The notes under the pieces are model-generated. The model did no database searches, was not told the DNA's origin, and saw only the letters and a program-made list of their open reading frames with translations. Positions 7,684 through 15,872 of a DNA stretch of 44,499 nt are shown here, in pieces. A program made the position numbers and the translations under genes. The stretch comes from Ectobacillus panaciterrae DSM 19096. GTDB lineage: Bacteria; Bacillota; Bacilli; Bacillales; Bacillaceae_G. Where the stretch lies: positions 1 to 44,499 of the forward strand of contig NZ_AUMR01000051.1 in assembly GCF_000430785.1 (NCBI RefSeq). Direction: 5' to 3'. The first letter of the stretch is position 1. Every line of letters begins with the position of its first letter.

Positions 7684-8079
7684 ATGTCACTAAAAAAGTT
7701 ATTCTTTTTTACAAATAAAAATTCCAATATAGAGAAAAAATTAGAGTCGTTGGAGCAAGAAATAAAAAGATTAAGTCTTCTGCAGCAACAAGGAAATCAA
7801 GTACAGCCTCCTGTTGTAATAGAAAAGGTGAATATAGAAAAAATAGCAGTAGATAAATTTGAGTTAAATAATAATTTTGGCCAGCTTGGAATAAAAGAGC
7901 TGAAAGGCCGATTGAATATAGGAGCAACGTATGGGGGAGATTCTATTTGGCCTGAGGACATGATGGACCAGAATGATGAAAAAGATAAAGTGAAAAAAGA
8001 TGAGAGAAAAGAAAAAACAACAGAGAAAAAGCCTGCAGATGGTCCTAAAATTAATATTCAGCCGAGAAAATCTAAATAA
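7684..8079 (+). CDS. GerPC-like spore protein
   Basis: A 131-residue protein: Lys-rich N-terminus, a short coiled coil (about 17-40, IEKKLESLEQEIKRL), then VNIEKIAVDKFELNNNFGQL followed by LKGRLNIGATYG, and a charged Lys/Glu-rich tail. The segment with ELNNNFGQL..LKGRLNIG resembles the C-terminal part of GerPC. GerPC is longer (about 200 aa), so this is a short relative. GTGAGG precedes the ATG by about 8 bases. It diverges from the GerP-type gene at 7337-7561 and completes the small spore cluster. Confidence 0.6.
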   Translation: MSLKKLFFFTNKNSNIEKKLESLEQEIKRLSLLQQQGNQVQPPVVIEKVNIEKIAVDKFELNNNFGQLGIKELKGRLNIGATYGGDSIWPEDMMDQNDEKDKVKKDERKEKTTEKKPADGPKINIQPRKSK

Positions 8080-8226
8080 AGGCCGTTGTTGCTTAAGTTG
8101 CGTGAAAGTTTACTCAGCTACATTGTCTTTCCATTTGGCACTCAGTGTAAGTGGGGGTATCAGCGTTATCGCCGCATCCATATTATATCTCTGGAACAAA
8201 TGCAACAAGGAATATTACGTTGAAAG

Positions 8227-8256
8227 TCACGCCTAAGGGAGGCGTGATATTTTTTT
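8227..8256 (+). terminator. Intrinsic terminator
   Basis: TCACGCCT (8227-8234) and AGGCGTGA (8240-8247) form a perfect 8-bp stem followed by TATTTTTTT. The 147 bases between the GerPC-like stop and this hairpin hold no convincing gene. Confidence 0.85.
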
Positions 8257-8320
8257 ATGTGCAAAATTAAGAAATCTTAAGAATTTGTCTCATGGTATTT
8301 TAATGTTTGCCAGGTAAAAT

Positions 8321-8494
8321 ATATACAAGTGAATAAAAAACCACCTTTTGATAGTGGGGAGAGATTAAAAGACGTGCAGAAGCAGTCAAACCTTTGGTTC
8401 GTGCAAGGGTAAACCAGAGAGAAGAAGCATATCATACTCCCTTTTGGTTGCACATCGCACATGGACATGTCGAAATTATCATTCACTCATATAT
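8321..8494 (+). repeat. MITE-like dispersed repeat, copy A
   Basis: About 174 bp, closely matching 21847-22023. It starts with ATATACAAGTGAATAAAAAA and ends with ATTCACTCATATATA, so its ends form imperfect terminal inverted repeats of about 15 bp. The core contains GGGGAGAGATTAAAAGACG and CCCTTTTGGTTGCACAT. It lies directly upstream of the methyltransferase gene, in the same sense as copy B upstream of nagP. Confidence 0.75.
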
Positions 8495-8529
8495 AGACAT
8501 TGCACTTTAACGGAAAAGAGGGGAACGAT

Positions 8530-9087
8530 ATGAACGCCGTTTATTTTATCCAGCAATTCATAAGAGAGCCTAGAACAGTCGGTGCGGTGGCGCCGAGTTC
8601 CAAATATTTAGCGAAGCAAATGATTGCGCCGATCGATTTTGCGAGTGCAAAATGTATTATAGAATACGGTCCGGGAACAGGTATATTTACGGAACAGCTT
8701 ATTCAGCATAAAAAGAAAGAAACCGTGCTGTTCCTTTTAGAAACAAACGATCGATTTTACATGGCGCTGCAAGAAAAATACGGGCATCTGCCAAATGTTC
8801 ATATTATTCACGATTCAGCGGAGTGCGCAGGTTATCACATGAGAAAATACGATATGAAACAGGCTGATTATGTTGTGTCAGGCCTGCCGTTTACGAGTCT
8901 GCCTAGAGATGTAGCCAAGCGTATTTTAAGCAAGACGGCAGAGCTGTTAGGAGAGAATGGGGAATTTATTACCTTCCAATATTCAAAGGTAAAGCAGCGA
9001 TTTTTTCAGTCATTCTTTCCTAAAATCGAAAAGAAGCGCGTACTTTTTAACTTGCCGCCTGCCTATGTGTTTACATGTCGGAAATAG
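8530..9087 (+). CDS. Class I SAM-dependent methyltransferase (PmtA/KsgA-like)
   Basis: A 185-residue methyltransferase. The N-terminal FIREPRTVGAVAPSSKYLA segment is typical of the phospholipid N-methyltransferase / COG3963 group, followed by the SAM-binding motif I (IEYGPGTGIFTEQL, about 44-57) and VSGLPFTSLP, the SGLP form of the motif IV seen in this group. The natural substrate is unknown in Bacillus; membrane lipid or a small molecule is possible. The ATG at 8530 follows GAGGGGAACG; an upstream in-frame ATG (8500) lies close to repeat copy A and has no ribosome site. Monocistronic, ended by the hairpin near 9153. Confidence 0.8.
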   Translation: MNAVYFIQQFIREPRTVGAVAPSSKYLAKQMIAPIDFASAKCIIEYGPGTGIFTEQLIQHKKKETVLFLLETNDRFYMALQEKYGHLPNVHIIHDSAECAGYHMRKYDMKQADYVVSGLPFTSLPRDVAKRILSKTAELLGENGEFITFQYSKVKQRFFQSFFPKIEKKRVLFNLPPAYVFTCRK

Positions 9088-9152
9088 ATTATTCTTCTCC
9101 TCTTGAGCCCCATCACCATCAAGCTGAGAAACTATTACACCTTCAAGATGAT

Positions 9153-9202
9153 TAAAAAGCTATGCTTTTTGTAAATGATTACATAAAGTATAGCTTTTTT
9201 CT
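9153..9202 (+). terminator. Intrinsic terminator after the methyltransferase gene
   Basis: AAAGCTATGCTTT pairs with AAAGTATAGCTTT (one G-T wobble) across a 16-nt loop and is followed by TTTCTATTT. Confidence 0.7.
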
Positions 9203-9224
9203 ATTTGGAGGTATCTGAAAATTG

Positions 9225-9392
9225 TAACTTGATAGATGTGTGGCGGTACCCCATGCCCATCAAGCTAACAAAAACAAATGTCCCAAAACGACAAAAATAC
9301 CCCATCCTTTCTGTATATGTTATCGAAGGAATAGTGTTTTTGTCGTTGTATGGCTTAGCTTCTTAACTTGATAGGCATGTGACGGTGCTCCT
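9225..9392. repeat. Inverted-repeat element in the methyltransferase/HD-GYP gap
   Basis: CATGCCCATCAAG (9252-9264) is inverted at 9367-9379 (12 of 13), and ACGACAAAAATAC (9288-9300) is inverted at 9334-9346. The motif AACTTGATAG also occurs as a direct repeat at 9226 and 9366, and a related inverted copy lies at 9101-9122. The nested symmetry suggests a MITE or a relic of one. From 9393 to 9605 I see only AT-rich sequence. Confidence 0.55.
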
Positions 9393-9620
9393 AAAATAAC
9401 AAAAAACAAGTTTTTTAGTATCATGAAAATGCGGATTTACAATGATAAGAAAAGAAATTCTCTAAATTGTTGTTTCAAAACAAAAGTTTTTAGTTTTGAA
9501 ACAAGTCTTATGGGGACAATATAACTTTCTGTTTTATAATGTTAATATATATTAATGTGAATATATTAAAAGTATTGTATTTATAATTCGTGCAAATTGA
9601 TTAGTTAGGTGGTTATTATT

Positions 9621-10589
9621 ATGAACTCTATAAAGAACATAATATCTAGGCGTTTAGAAAATATTACTTATGCTCGTTATGCATTCTTTATTGTTTTATT
9701 TTTGAGTATATTGTTAAATGGATTTGTTTTTTCCAATTTTACCTTAGCACCATTTTTTCATCTTAGTATAATGTTGTTAGGAATTGCTTTTTGGAATAAA
9801 TCAAAATGGTTTTTGTTTATTTTCACTAGTTTAATCACCTTTTGTCGATTTTATTTCTCTCATGAAACGTTTCCATTATTCGAGGTAGTGGTTCTCTCTC
9901 ATTGGATTACTTACTTTTTAATAACCTTAATGGCAGCTAGTCTAACAAAGAATTCCTTAAAAGCGAAAAAAAATTCCATTGATTTGGTACAGGCTTTAGC
10001 GAAATCCTTAGATGCAAGAGATCCTTATACAGCTTTTCATTCAAATAATGTGGCAAATTATGCCTTAAAAATCGCTGAAGAAATTGGGTTGCCGAAGTCA
10101 ACACGTGAATCAATTTACATTGGGGGATTGCTTCATGATATTGGAAAGATTGGAATTCCTGAGAATATTTTAACGAAGTCATCACGATTAACTGAAATAG
10201 AATATGATACTATCAAAAAACATCCGACCATAGGGTATGAAACTCTTAAACACATATCATCGCTTCAAGAGAACCGTATTTTAGATATGATACGTTATCA
10301 TCATGAAAGATATGATGGATTAGGATATCCAGAAGGATTAAAGGGAGATCAAATACCTTTAGTAGCTCGTATTATGGCAATTGCTGATTCTTTTGATGCC
10401 ATGACATCCAAACGTTCTTACCGCTCTGAACAAATCCTAGAATTTGCAAAAAATGAAATACAGAAAGGGTTACACACACAATTTGACCCAGAAGTAGGAA
10501 ATATATTTCTAGATATTTTAAAAAGAGAGGGACCGAATATTTTACAAAAAAAGGAATGGGATGATAATCCTAAGAAGATCATACAATAA
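9621..10589 (+). CDS. Membrane HD-GYP-domain phosphodiesterase
   Basis: A 322-residue protein. The N-terminal 110 residues form about four membrane helices with almost no extracytoplasmic domain. The C-terminal part is an HD-GYP domain with AFHSNNVANYA (His140), GGLLHDIGKIGIPE (HD 172-173), HPTIGYETL (His201), HHERYDGLGYP (227-237) and a closing ADSFDAMTSKRSYR. Such proteins usually hydrolyse cyclic di-GMP, and all expected metal ligands are present. The ATG at 9621 follows AGGTGG. The coding sequence looks more AT-rich than its neighbours and is flanked by repeats, so it may be acquired. Confidence 0.85.
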   Translation: MNSIKNIISRRLENITYARYAFFIVLFLSILLNGFVFSNFTLAPFFHLSIMLLGIAFWNKSKWFLFIFTSLITFCRFYFSHETFPLFEVVVLSHWITYFLITLMAASLTKNSLKAKKNSIDLVQALAKSLDARDPYTAFHSNNVANYALKIAEEIGLPKSTRESIYIGGLLHDIGKIGIPENILTKSSRLTEIEYDTIKKHPTIGYETLKHISSLQENRILDMIRYHHERYDGLGYPEGLKGDQIPLVARIMAIADSFDAMTSKRSYRSEQILEFAKNEIQKGLHTQFDPEVGNIFLDILKREGPNILQKKEWDDNPKKIIQ

Positions 10590-10645
10590 TAAGCTGCCGA
10601 TAAGACGATTATGTAAACCTAAAGAAACCACCATATGGCAGTTTA

Positions 10646-10692
10646 TATATACAAGTGAATAAAAAAACGTCTTTTTTATTCACTTGTATATA
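10646..10692. repeat. Perfect palindrome built from two MITE ends
   Basis: Arms of 21 bases (10646-10666 and 10672-10692) are perfect inverted copies of each other, separated by ACGTC. Each arm is the end of the dispersed repeat (TATATACAAGTGAAT plus A6). It lies between the convergent ends of the HD-GYP and yfiT-like genes and, with T6 in the right arm, could act as a bidirectional terminator. Confidence 0.7.
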
Positions 10693-10743
10693 ACGCTGTC
10701 GGCTATGCCCTGTCACTTAAGAACCTCGAAGACTCCGTTTTTC

Positions 10744-11265
10744 TTACCATCCCATCCGCAGGCGAAGAGAGGTAATATGGGCTGTGTGATGCTTTCCATG
10801 CCATGCGTACAGCGCTAAAGTTTTATCGAGCTTCATCGTTCCAAGTTCAGGATGACGGAATGTGCGGCCGAAATCCGCCTCGCTTAAGGAACGAAGAAGA
10901 ATGGTCCATCTCCCGTGCAATCCTTCAAGCAGAGATAGAGAAAGGTCAACGGGCACGTTTTTTGCATCCTCCAACAAAGCCCAGCGCTCTTCGTAATATG
11001 GTTTAATCGTTGGATCTTCCTCTGTTAATGCCAGTTTAAATCGAATGAAGCTGTTCATATGACTGTCTGCCATATGATGAATAACTTGGCGAACTGTCCA
11101 GCCGTCCGGTCTATAAGGCGTATCAAGCTGTTCTTCGGATAACCCTTCAATCGCACGCCTCACAGCGGAAGGATTCTTTTCAATATCGCGAATCCAGCGC
11201 TCGCGCTGTTCATCTGTCATTGTATTTGGTGCTTCAAATTTTCCGATTGGATAGCGTAAGTCCAT
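10744..11265 (-). CDS. yfiT: DinB-fold protein, YfiT/bacillithiol transferase type
   Basis: A 173-residue protein of the DinB/YfiT four-helix metal-binding family. It starts [10 protein letters not shown], has [19 protein letters not shown] (first His of the metal triad) and ends with [12 protein letters not shown] (remaining His ligands). B. subtilis YfiT and S. aureus BstA are the closest named relatives; BstA attaches bacillithiol to electrophiles. A bacillithiol role is an inference from the family and the host type. GAGGGGG precedes the ATG. Single gene, ending close to the palindrome at 10646-10692. Confidence 0.87.
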   Translation of the reverse strand: MDLRYPIGKFEAPNTMTDEQRERWIRDIEKNPSAVRRAIEGLSEEQLDTPYRPDGWTVRQVIHHMADSHMNSFIRFKLALTEEDPTIKPYYEERWALLEDAKNVPVDLSLSLLEGLHGRWTILLRSLSEADFGRTFRHPELGTMKLDKTLALYAWHGKHHTAHITSLRLRMGW

Positions 11266-11469
11266 GTATGTTCCCCCTCTGACAATGTCTCTTCTACTAA
11301 TTAGAGAAACAAAGGATTTTTCCTGCCGATATATATAAATTCATCTTAATTTTCCAACATATCCAAACTCGTCCCATATACGCATGCAACACAGGTAAAC
11401 ATGTGCTGCGAAAAGATATTTCCTCGTTTACACGAATATCCATAACATGCAGCCGTACAGCGGACATCT

Positions 11470-11550
11470 TGAAGGGTCTGACCGCTTCTGCACGTCTTTT
11501 GATCTCTCTCCACTATCAAAAGACGTTTTTTTATTCACGTGTATATAGAA
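11470..11550 (-). repeat. MITE-like dispersed repeat, partial copy C (inverted)
   Basis: Reverse complement of the first half of copies A and B: ATTCACGTGTATATAG at one end and a perfect 12-bp hairpin of ACGTCTTTTGAT with ATCAAAAGACGT, then GTGCAGAAGCGGTC. The similarity fades left of about 11470, so the copy is truncated or diverged. The rest of 11266-11620 shows nothing else I can name. Confidence 0.6.
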
Positions 11551-11620
11551 GGTATTGCCGAGAGGACAGTCAATATATCTTGTGTGGATATGGTAAACAT
11601 GACATTTATTTAAAACTTTG

Positions 11621-11680
11621 TTTACAGAAATGTCATCTCATACTATAATAAAACAGGAATTATATTGATAATAATTATCA
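11621..11680 (+). promoter_or_regulatory. SigA promoter with a Fur box
   Basis: The -35 TTTACA (11621-11626), a 17-nt spacer and a consensus -10 TATAAT (11644-11649) are followed by TGATAATAATTATCA (11666-11680). That is a perfect 7-1-7 Fur box, placed just downstream of the predicted start of transcription. The operon of two lipoprotein genes should therefore be repressed in iron-replete cells. Confidence 0.85.
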
Positions 11681-11701
11681 ATTTCAACGAGGTGCGTTAT
11701 A

Positions 11702-13768
11702 ATGTATATAAAACCATGGAAAGTTATGTCAACGTTTACAATTGCAGCGTCTCTTTTAATTACAGCAGGCTGCGGTCAACAACAAGCGTCTGGCGAAGCA
11801 AAGAAGAAAGAAGATTATGCTGTTCCCGTTACGGATTATACATTTGATACGGCGGGTAATATGTTTGCATACGCAGAGTTTGAGCTTTCAGGAGAGCCGC
11901 TTGCGGAAACTTTAGGATTAAACTTGGATCTATTAGATCCTAAGAAACGCAACAAGCCGACAGAGTTTGACTACATAGCGGGTATTGAATCTTATGAGTA
12001 CTCTGAAGAAGGAATGTACGAGGTAGTAGAAAAATCCGGTCTTGGTTTGCACTTAATTAATGGTCCTATTGTCGAAAAATTGGCAAAAGAAGGCGGGAAG
12101 CAAACGCCGCAAATATTGGAAGAACGCTTTTATAAGCTGGCGGACAGCACAGGCTATCCGAAGGAAGAAATCTTTAGAAATATGTATCCTACATTTATGG
12201 AATACAGCAGCGGCGATCCGCATTATGTACAAAAGGTAGATACATCCGAATACGCAGAAAATGATGATAAAACATATACGCCAGTATATCAAGTAGACTT
12301 TAAAACTTTGCGCTGGGACCGCGATAAGATGAGCAAAACATTGACACCGGCAGCATACGGCGGAGCATTCTTGAAGCAAGCGCTTTGGACGGGCGACTTC
12401 TTAGGCGGCTTCCATACAGTAGACAAGGATGAAGAGCTGGAAGCAACTGCAGCTGATCAAGATAAAGACCCGAACATCCGCCTTGGCGTAAGCACGGCTG
12501 ATGGTTTCCAAGGTGTTGTCTTAGCAGAAGAAATTTGGAATAAGCTTGCGTATATTCGTGACGGGCTCTTTTACGATGCAAAAACGAAGCAGCTGACAAG
12601 CGGGGCAGGCAGCCAATACAATCCGGCAAACGGCTTTGTATACTTGCCGCATGAAATTAAGGTAACAGAAGAAGGCAAAGACGCGGCAAAGGCTTCTAAG
12701 CTGGAAGTTTCCGATTCTCGCAGTCTATTGCGCGACCAATGGATGATGCTTTGGCCAGCTTCCGAGTTTTACGGCACAACAGATCAGCGTCCTGACAACA
12801 AAAACGTAAACCCTGCATTCCAAGCTGTATTTGACGGTGCACCGTTTGCAGCTGCACCGAAGGAAAATACAGATGGCACAGCGGAGAACGATGTAAAAGC
12901 GCAAGATCCGTATTCTGTAAACCGTGATGTATTGCTTCAAGTGTTTAAAAACTTAGAAGCGATGCACTTCAATAAAGAAATCGGCGCGTTCATCAGCACG
13001 AATGACGGCCAAAAACAAGGCGACTACGTAGATTCATTCGATGCGGGCTACACGCTTGAAGCATTGCGTATTTTCCAGCGTGCCATTGACGGTTTGCCTG
13101 TAGGATATGCAAGCGGTGCAGATGCACAAGGTTTGCAGACAGAAGAAGGAAAGCGTGCGATTGAGATGATGAAAAAGCAAGCGGACTTTATGATGGATAA
13201 GATGATGACCAAAGACGGTCTTATCGCAAATGGCTTTACAGTGGGTAAAGGGCCGGATGAAAAGCCTGCAGCACTGGAAGCGCAGCTTGGCGCAATACGC
13301 GGCTTGACTGCAGCGTACCTTGCGACAAAAGAGGACAAGTACCGTGAAGCGGCACGAAGCCTTTATAACGCGGTTGACACAAAAATGTGGGATAAAAAAT
13401 TGAAGGTATACAAAACGGTAGACGGGAAAATGCAATATACGCCGTATACAGCTGGAAGTGTATCCGCAGCTCTTCGCTTGGCGCTTTTAAATCTTGGCAA
13501 CACAGAAGCTGATAAACAGCAATACCCGTCTCTTGATAAAGAAACTGTTATTTCCCGTTATGTAGACTTCTATAATAGAGTAATAGATGGTCCGTCCTTG
13601 CAAGAAGGAATGCAAGCCAGCGAACTTTGGGATACGGGAGACTCCTATAAAAAAGGAGACAAGAGCGGCAACACTGATAAAGATACTGTGCCGCAAGTGC
13701 AAGCAGGACACGGCAAGTACGGCATTGCCCCTGTTCTTGTGAATGTAGAAGTGAAAAATAAACAATAA
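11702..13768 (+). CDS. Large secreted lipoprotein of unknown function, Fur-controlled
   Basis: A 688-residue lipoprotein: a signal peptide with lipobox LITAGC (Cys24), then a soluble protein with no further cysteines and no heme motif. The region about 430-620 has repeated helical-hairpin character (for example AAYLATKEDKYREAARSLYNA), like (alpha/alpha)6 toroid proteins. I recognise no catalytic motif. GAGGTG precedes the ATG by 7 bases. It is the first gene of a Fur-box operon, 14 bases before the cytochrome gene, so a joint role at the outer face of the membrane under iron limitation is likely. Substrate binding or scaffolding for the cytochrome partner are possibilities. Confidence 0.8.
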   Translation: MYIKPWKVMSTFTIAASLLITAGCGQQQASGEAKKKEDYAVPVTDYTFDTAGNMFAYAEFELSGEPLAETLGLNLDLLDPKKRNKPTEFDYIAGIESYEYSEEGMYEVVEKSGLGLHLINGPIVEKLAKEGGKQTPQILEERFYKLADSTGYPKEEIFRNMYPTFMEYSSGDPHYVQKVDTSEYAENDDKTYTPVYQVDFKTLRWDRDKMSKTLTPAAYGGAFLKQALWTGDFLGGFHTVDKDEELEATAADQDKDPNIRLGVSTADGFQGVVLAEEIWNKLAYIRDGLFYDAKTKQLTSGAGSQYNPANGFVYLPHEIKVTEEGKDAAKASKLEVSDSRSLLRDQWMMLWPASEFYGTTDQRPDNKNVNPAFQAVFDGAPFAAAPKENTDGTAENDVKAQDPYSVNRDVLLQVFKNLEAMHFNKEIGAFISTNDGQKQGDYVDSFDAGYTLEALRIFQRAIDGLPVGYASGADAQGLQTEEGKRAIEMMKKQADFMMDKMMTKDGLIANGFTVGKGPDEKPAALEAQLGAIRGLTAAYLATKEDKYREAARSLYNAVDTKMWDKKLKVYKTVDGKMQYTPYTAGSVSAALRLALLNLGNTEADKQQYPSLDKETVISRYVDFYNRVIDGPSLQEGMQASELWDTGDSYKKGDKSGNTDKDTVPQVQAGHGKYGIAPVLVNVEVKNKQ

Positions 13769-13782
13769 AGAAGGGTCATGAA

Positions 13783-15738
13783 ATGAAAAAACTCTCTCTT
13801 TTCTTGCAAACGCTCCTATTCGTAGGGGCGTTTGCGGGTTGCAGCATACAAGCGTCAAATGAACAAGCTGCTCGCAAAACGGCGGTGCATAGCGACAATA
13901 TCATCATGAGCAAGGATGAAAAGCACATTTATACCGCGAATCTGGATGCCAATACAGTCTCTATTACTGATGCAGCTACAAAAAAGGTAGAGAAAGAGAT
14001 TAAGGTCGGAAAAGAACCGCGGCAATTAACGTTAAGCCCGGATGAATCGCGTTTATATGTTTCCTGTATGCAGGATGACCGGGTGGATGTAATAGATTTG
14101 GAGAAAAAGAAGGTTGTAAAGCATTTAAATACGGGAATTGAACCGTTCGGATTGGTAACTAGCCAAAACGGAGAACTTTTATATGTTTCGAATTTTCGCT
14201 CCGGCACTGTATCAGTCATCGATATAGAAAAGGAGAAAGAAATTAAGTCTATCGCAATCGGCGATCGTCCGCGTACATTAACGATGACAGCTGACGGTAA
14301 GAAGCTGTACGTTCCGCATTACTTAGACGGGAAAATCAGTGTGGTGGATCTTGCACATAACAAAGTGCAAAAAACGATTCAGCTCGCAGCTTCACCGGAT
14401 AAAGAGGACCGCAAGAAAAGCCAGGGCATTCCAAATACGCTAGAGCAGTTCGTCATTGCACCTGACGGTAAAACAGCGTGGGTGCCGCATCTGCTGACAA
14501 ATGTAGATACACCTATCCATTTCGAGGAAACCATTTTCCCGGCAATCTCAGTCATTGATTTGGAAAAAGATGAAGAAATCACAGGTGAGCGGAAAGAATT
14601 GTTTGAAGAAATGAACGTAAAAGACAGCAAAAATGCTACGATTATCATGGCTAATCCGTATGACGTAGCTTTCGATTCAAAAGGAACAAAAGCATTTGTC
14701 ATCATGTCCGGAAGTGAGGATCTCGTTGTATTCGACTTAACGCGCGGCGGAAATGCTTCTCAGGTTGTAAGACGCATTCCGGGGGATAACCCGAGAGGAG
14801 TCGTTTTTTCTAAGGAAAAGGATGTATTATTCGTTCATAATGCGATGAGCCATGATTTGGCAGTTTTGCAAGCGCCTGAGTCAACTTCCTATGCGAAGGT
14901 AAAGCTGACAAATGACAAAATTAAGCTGATTGGAAAAGATCCGCTTTCTGCGCTTGTTCGCGAAGGGAAAACGATTTTTTACAGCGGCAACTCGGACGAG
15001 TTTGCAGCACCCATTACGGGAAACAACTGGATGAGCTGCGCATCCTGTCATAGCGACGGCGATATTAACTCGCTGACACTTACAACGGCGAAAGGGCCAA
15101 GGAATGTAACGAGCAACATTCTTACTACAAAAACAGGATTGTTTATGTGGGACGGATCGCGCGATGACTTTACAGACTATATTCATACTGTGCAAGGTGA
15201 AATGGGCGGCATGATGAATGTTGATCCAGGTCAGCCGATCCCTGCTGATGTACAGCATATGTATGATGCGCTGCTTGCCTTTTTAGATGATCCGTCTTCA
15301 TTTCCGGTACCGAAAAGCCCGTATCGGGAAAACGGCAAATTGACAAAAACAGCGCAACAGGGCGAAGAGCTGTTTAACGGAAAAGGAAATTGCTTAAGCT
15401 GTCACGGCGGCGACTATTTCACTTCAAGCGTAAAAGCGGTTGATGCAGCCGGAAAACTCACGACAGCCAACACGCAATTTTTATATGATATCGGAACAGC
15501 AGGTGTTACCGATAAAGATTCATCAGGTGATGCACGCGCCGGCTTCAGCAATCCGAGAAGCCGCACGAAGTTCGATCCGCCAACGCTGAGAGGCGTGTGG
15601 GCAACAGCGCCGTACTTGCATGATGGCAGCGCTAAAACAATTGAAGAAGCGATTGAAAAGCATCAGTATGAAGAGAGAAACACATTATCCAAGCAGGATG
15701 TGCAAGCGATCGCTTCTTACGTAAAATCACTGGAATAA
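13783..15738 (+). CDS. Lipoprotein fusing a YVTN beta-propeller to a di-heme cytochrome c peroxidase/MauG-like domain
   Basis: A 651-residue lipoprotein (lipobox VGAFAGC, Cys20). Residues 35-365 are beta-propeller repeats of the YVTN type (IYTANLDANTVSITD, LYVSNFRSGTVSVID). The C-terminal part is a di-heme domain: CASCH (419-423), LFMWDGSRDDF (about 453-463), QGEMGGM, CLSCH (537-541) and TLRGVWATAPYLHDGSAKTI (about 601-620), the hallmark of bacterial cytochrome c peroxidases and MauG. Likely acts outside the cell membrane in redox chemistry. The fusion is unusual for a Firmicute. The Fur box of the operon suggests a link to iron or heme supply or to peroxide. Confidence 0.85.
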   Translation: MKKLSLFLQTLLFVGAFAGCSIQASNEQAARKTAVHSDNIIMSKDEKHIYTANLDANTVSITDAATKKVEKEIKVGKEPRQLTLSPDESRLYVSCMQDDRVDVIDLEKKKVVKHLNTGIEPFGLVTSQNGELLYVSNFRSGTVSVIDIEKEKEIKSIAIGDRPRTLTMTADGKKLYVPHYLDGKISVVDLAHNKVQKTIQLAASPDKEDRKKSQGIPNTLEQFVIAPDGKTAWVPHLLTNVDTPIHFEETIFPAISVIDLEKDEEITGERKELFEEMNVKDSKNATIIMANPYDVAFDSKGTKAFVIMSGSEDLVVFDLTRGGNASQVVRRIPGDNPRGVVFSKEKDVLFVHNAMSHDLAVLQAPESTSYAKVKLTNDKIKLIGKDPLSALVREGKTIFYSGNSDEFAAPITGNNWMSCASCHSDGDINSLTLTTAKGPRNVTSNILTTKTGLFMWDGSRDDFTDYIHTVQGEMGGMMNVDPGQPIPADVQHMYDALLAFLDDPSSFPVPKSPYRENGKLTKTAQQGEELFNGKGNCLSCHGGDYFTSSVKAVDAAGKLTTANTQFLYDIGTAGVTDKDSSGDARAGFSNPRSRTKFDPPTLRGVWATAPYLHDGSAKTIEEAIEKHQYEERNTLSKQDVQAIASYVKSLE

Positions 15739-15741
15739 TAT

Positions 15742-15779
15742 AAAATCCTTGCATGGATGAACCATGCAAGGATTTTTTT
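15742..15779 (+). terminator. Intrinsic terminator of the Fur-box operon
   Basis: AATCCTTGCATGG (15744-15756) and CCATGCAAGGATT (15762-15774) form a perfect 13-bp stem, with flanking A and T runs. Confidence 0.92.
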
Positions 15780-15872
15780 CATTCTCCCTTTGCATTCAGG
15801 GGTACTTTGCAATATGATTAGTAATACTGTATGGTAAATAAACCCAATATACGATAAGGAAGGGGGATGGGG

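Noticed and set aside
8338-8510. Coding gene inside repeat copies A and B (peptide with HTPFWLHIAHGHVE)
   Set aside because: No start codon with a ribosome site, stops just upstream, and a 5-base indel between copies breaks the shared frame.
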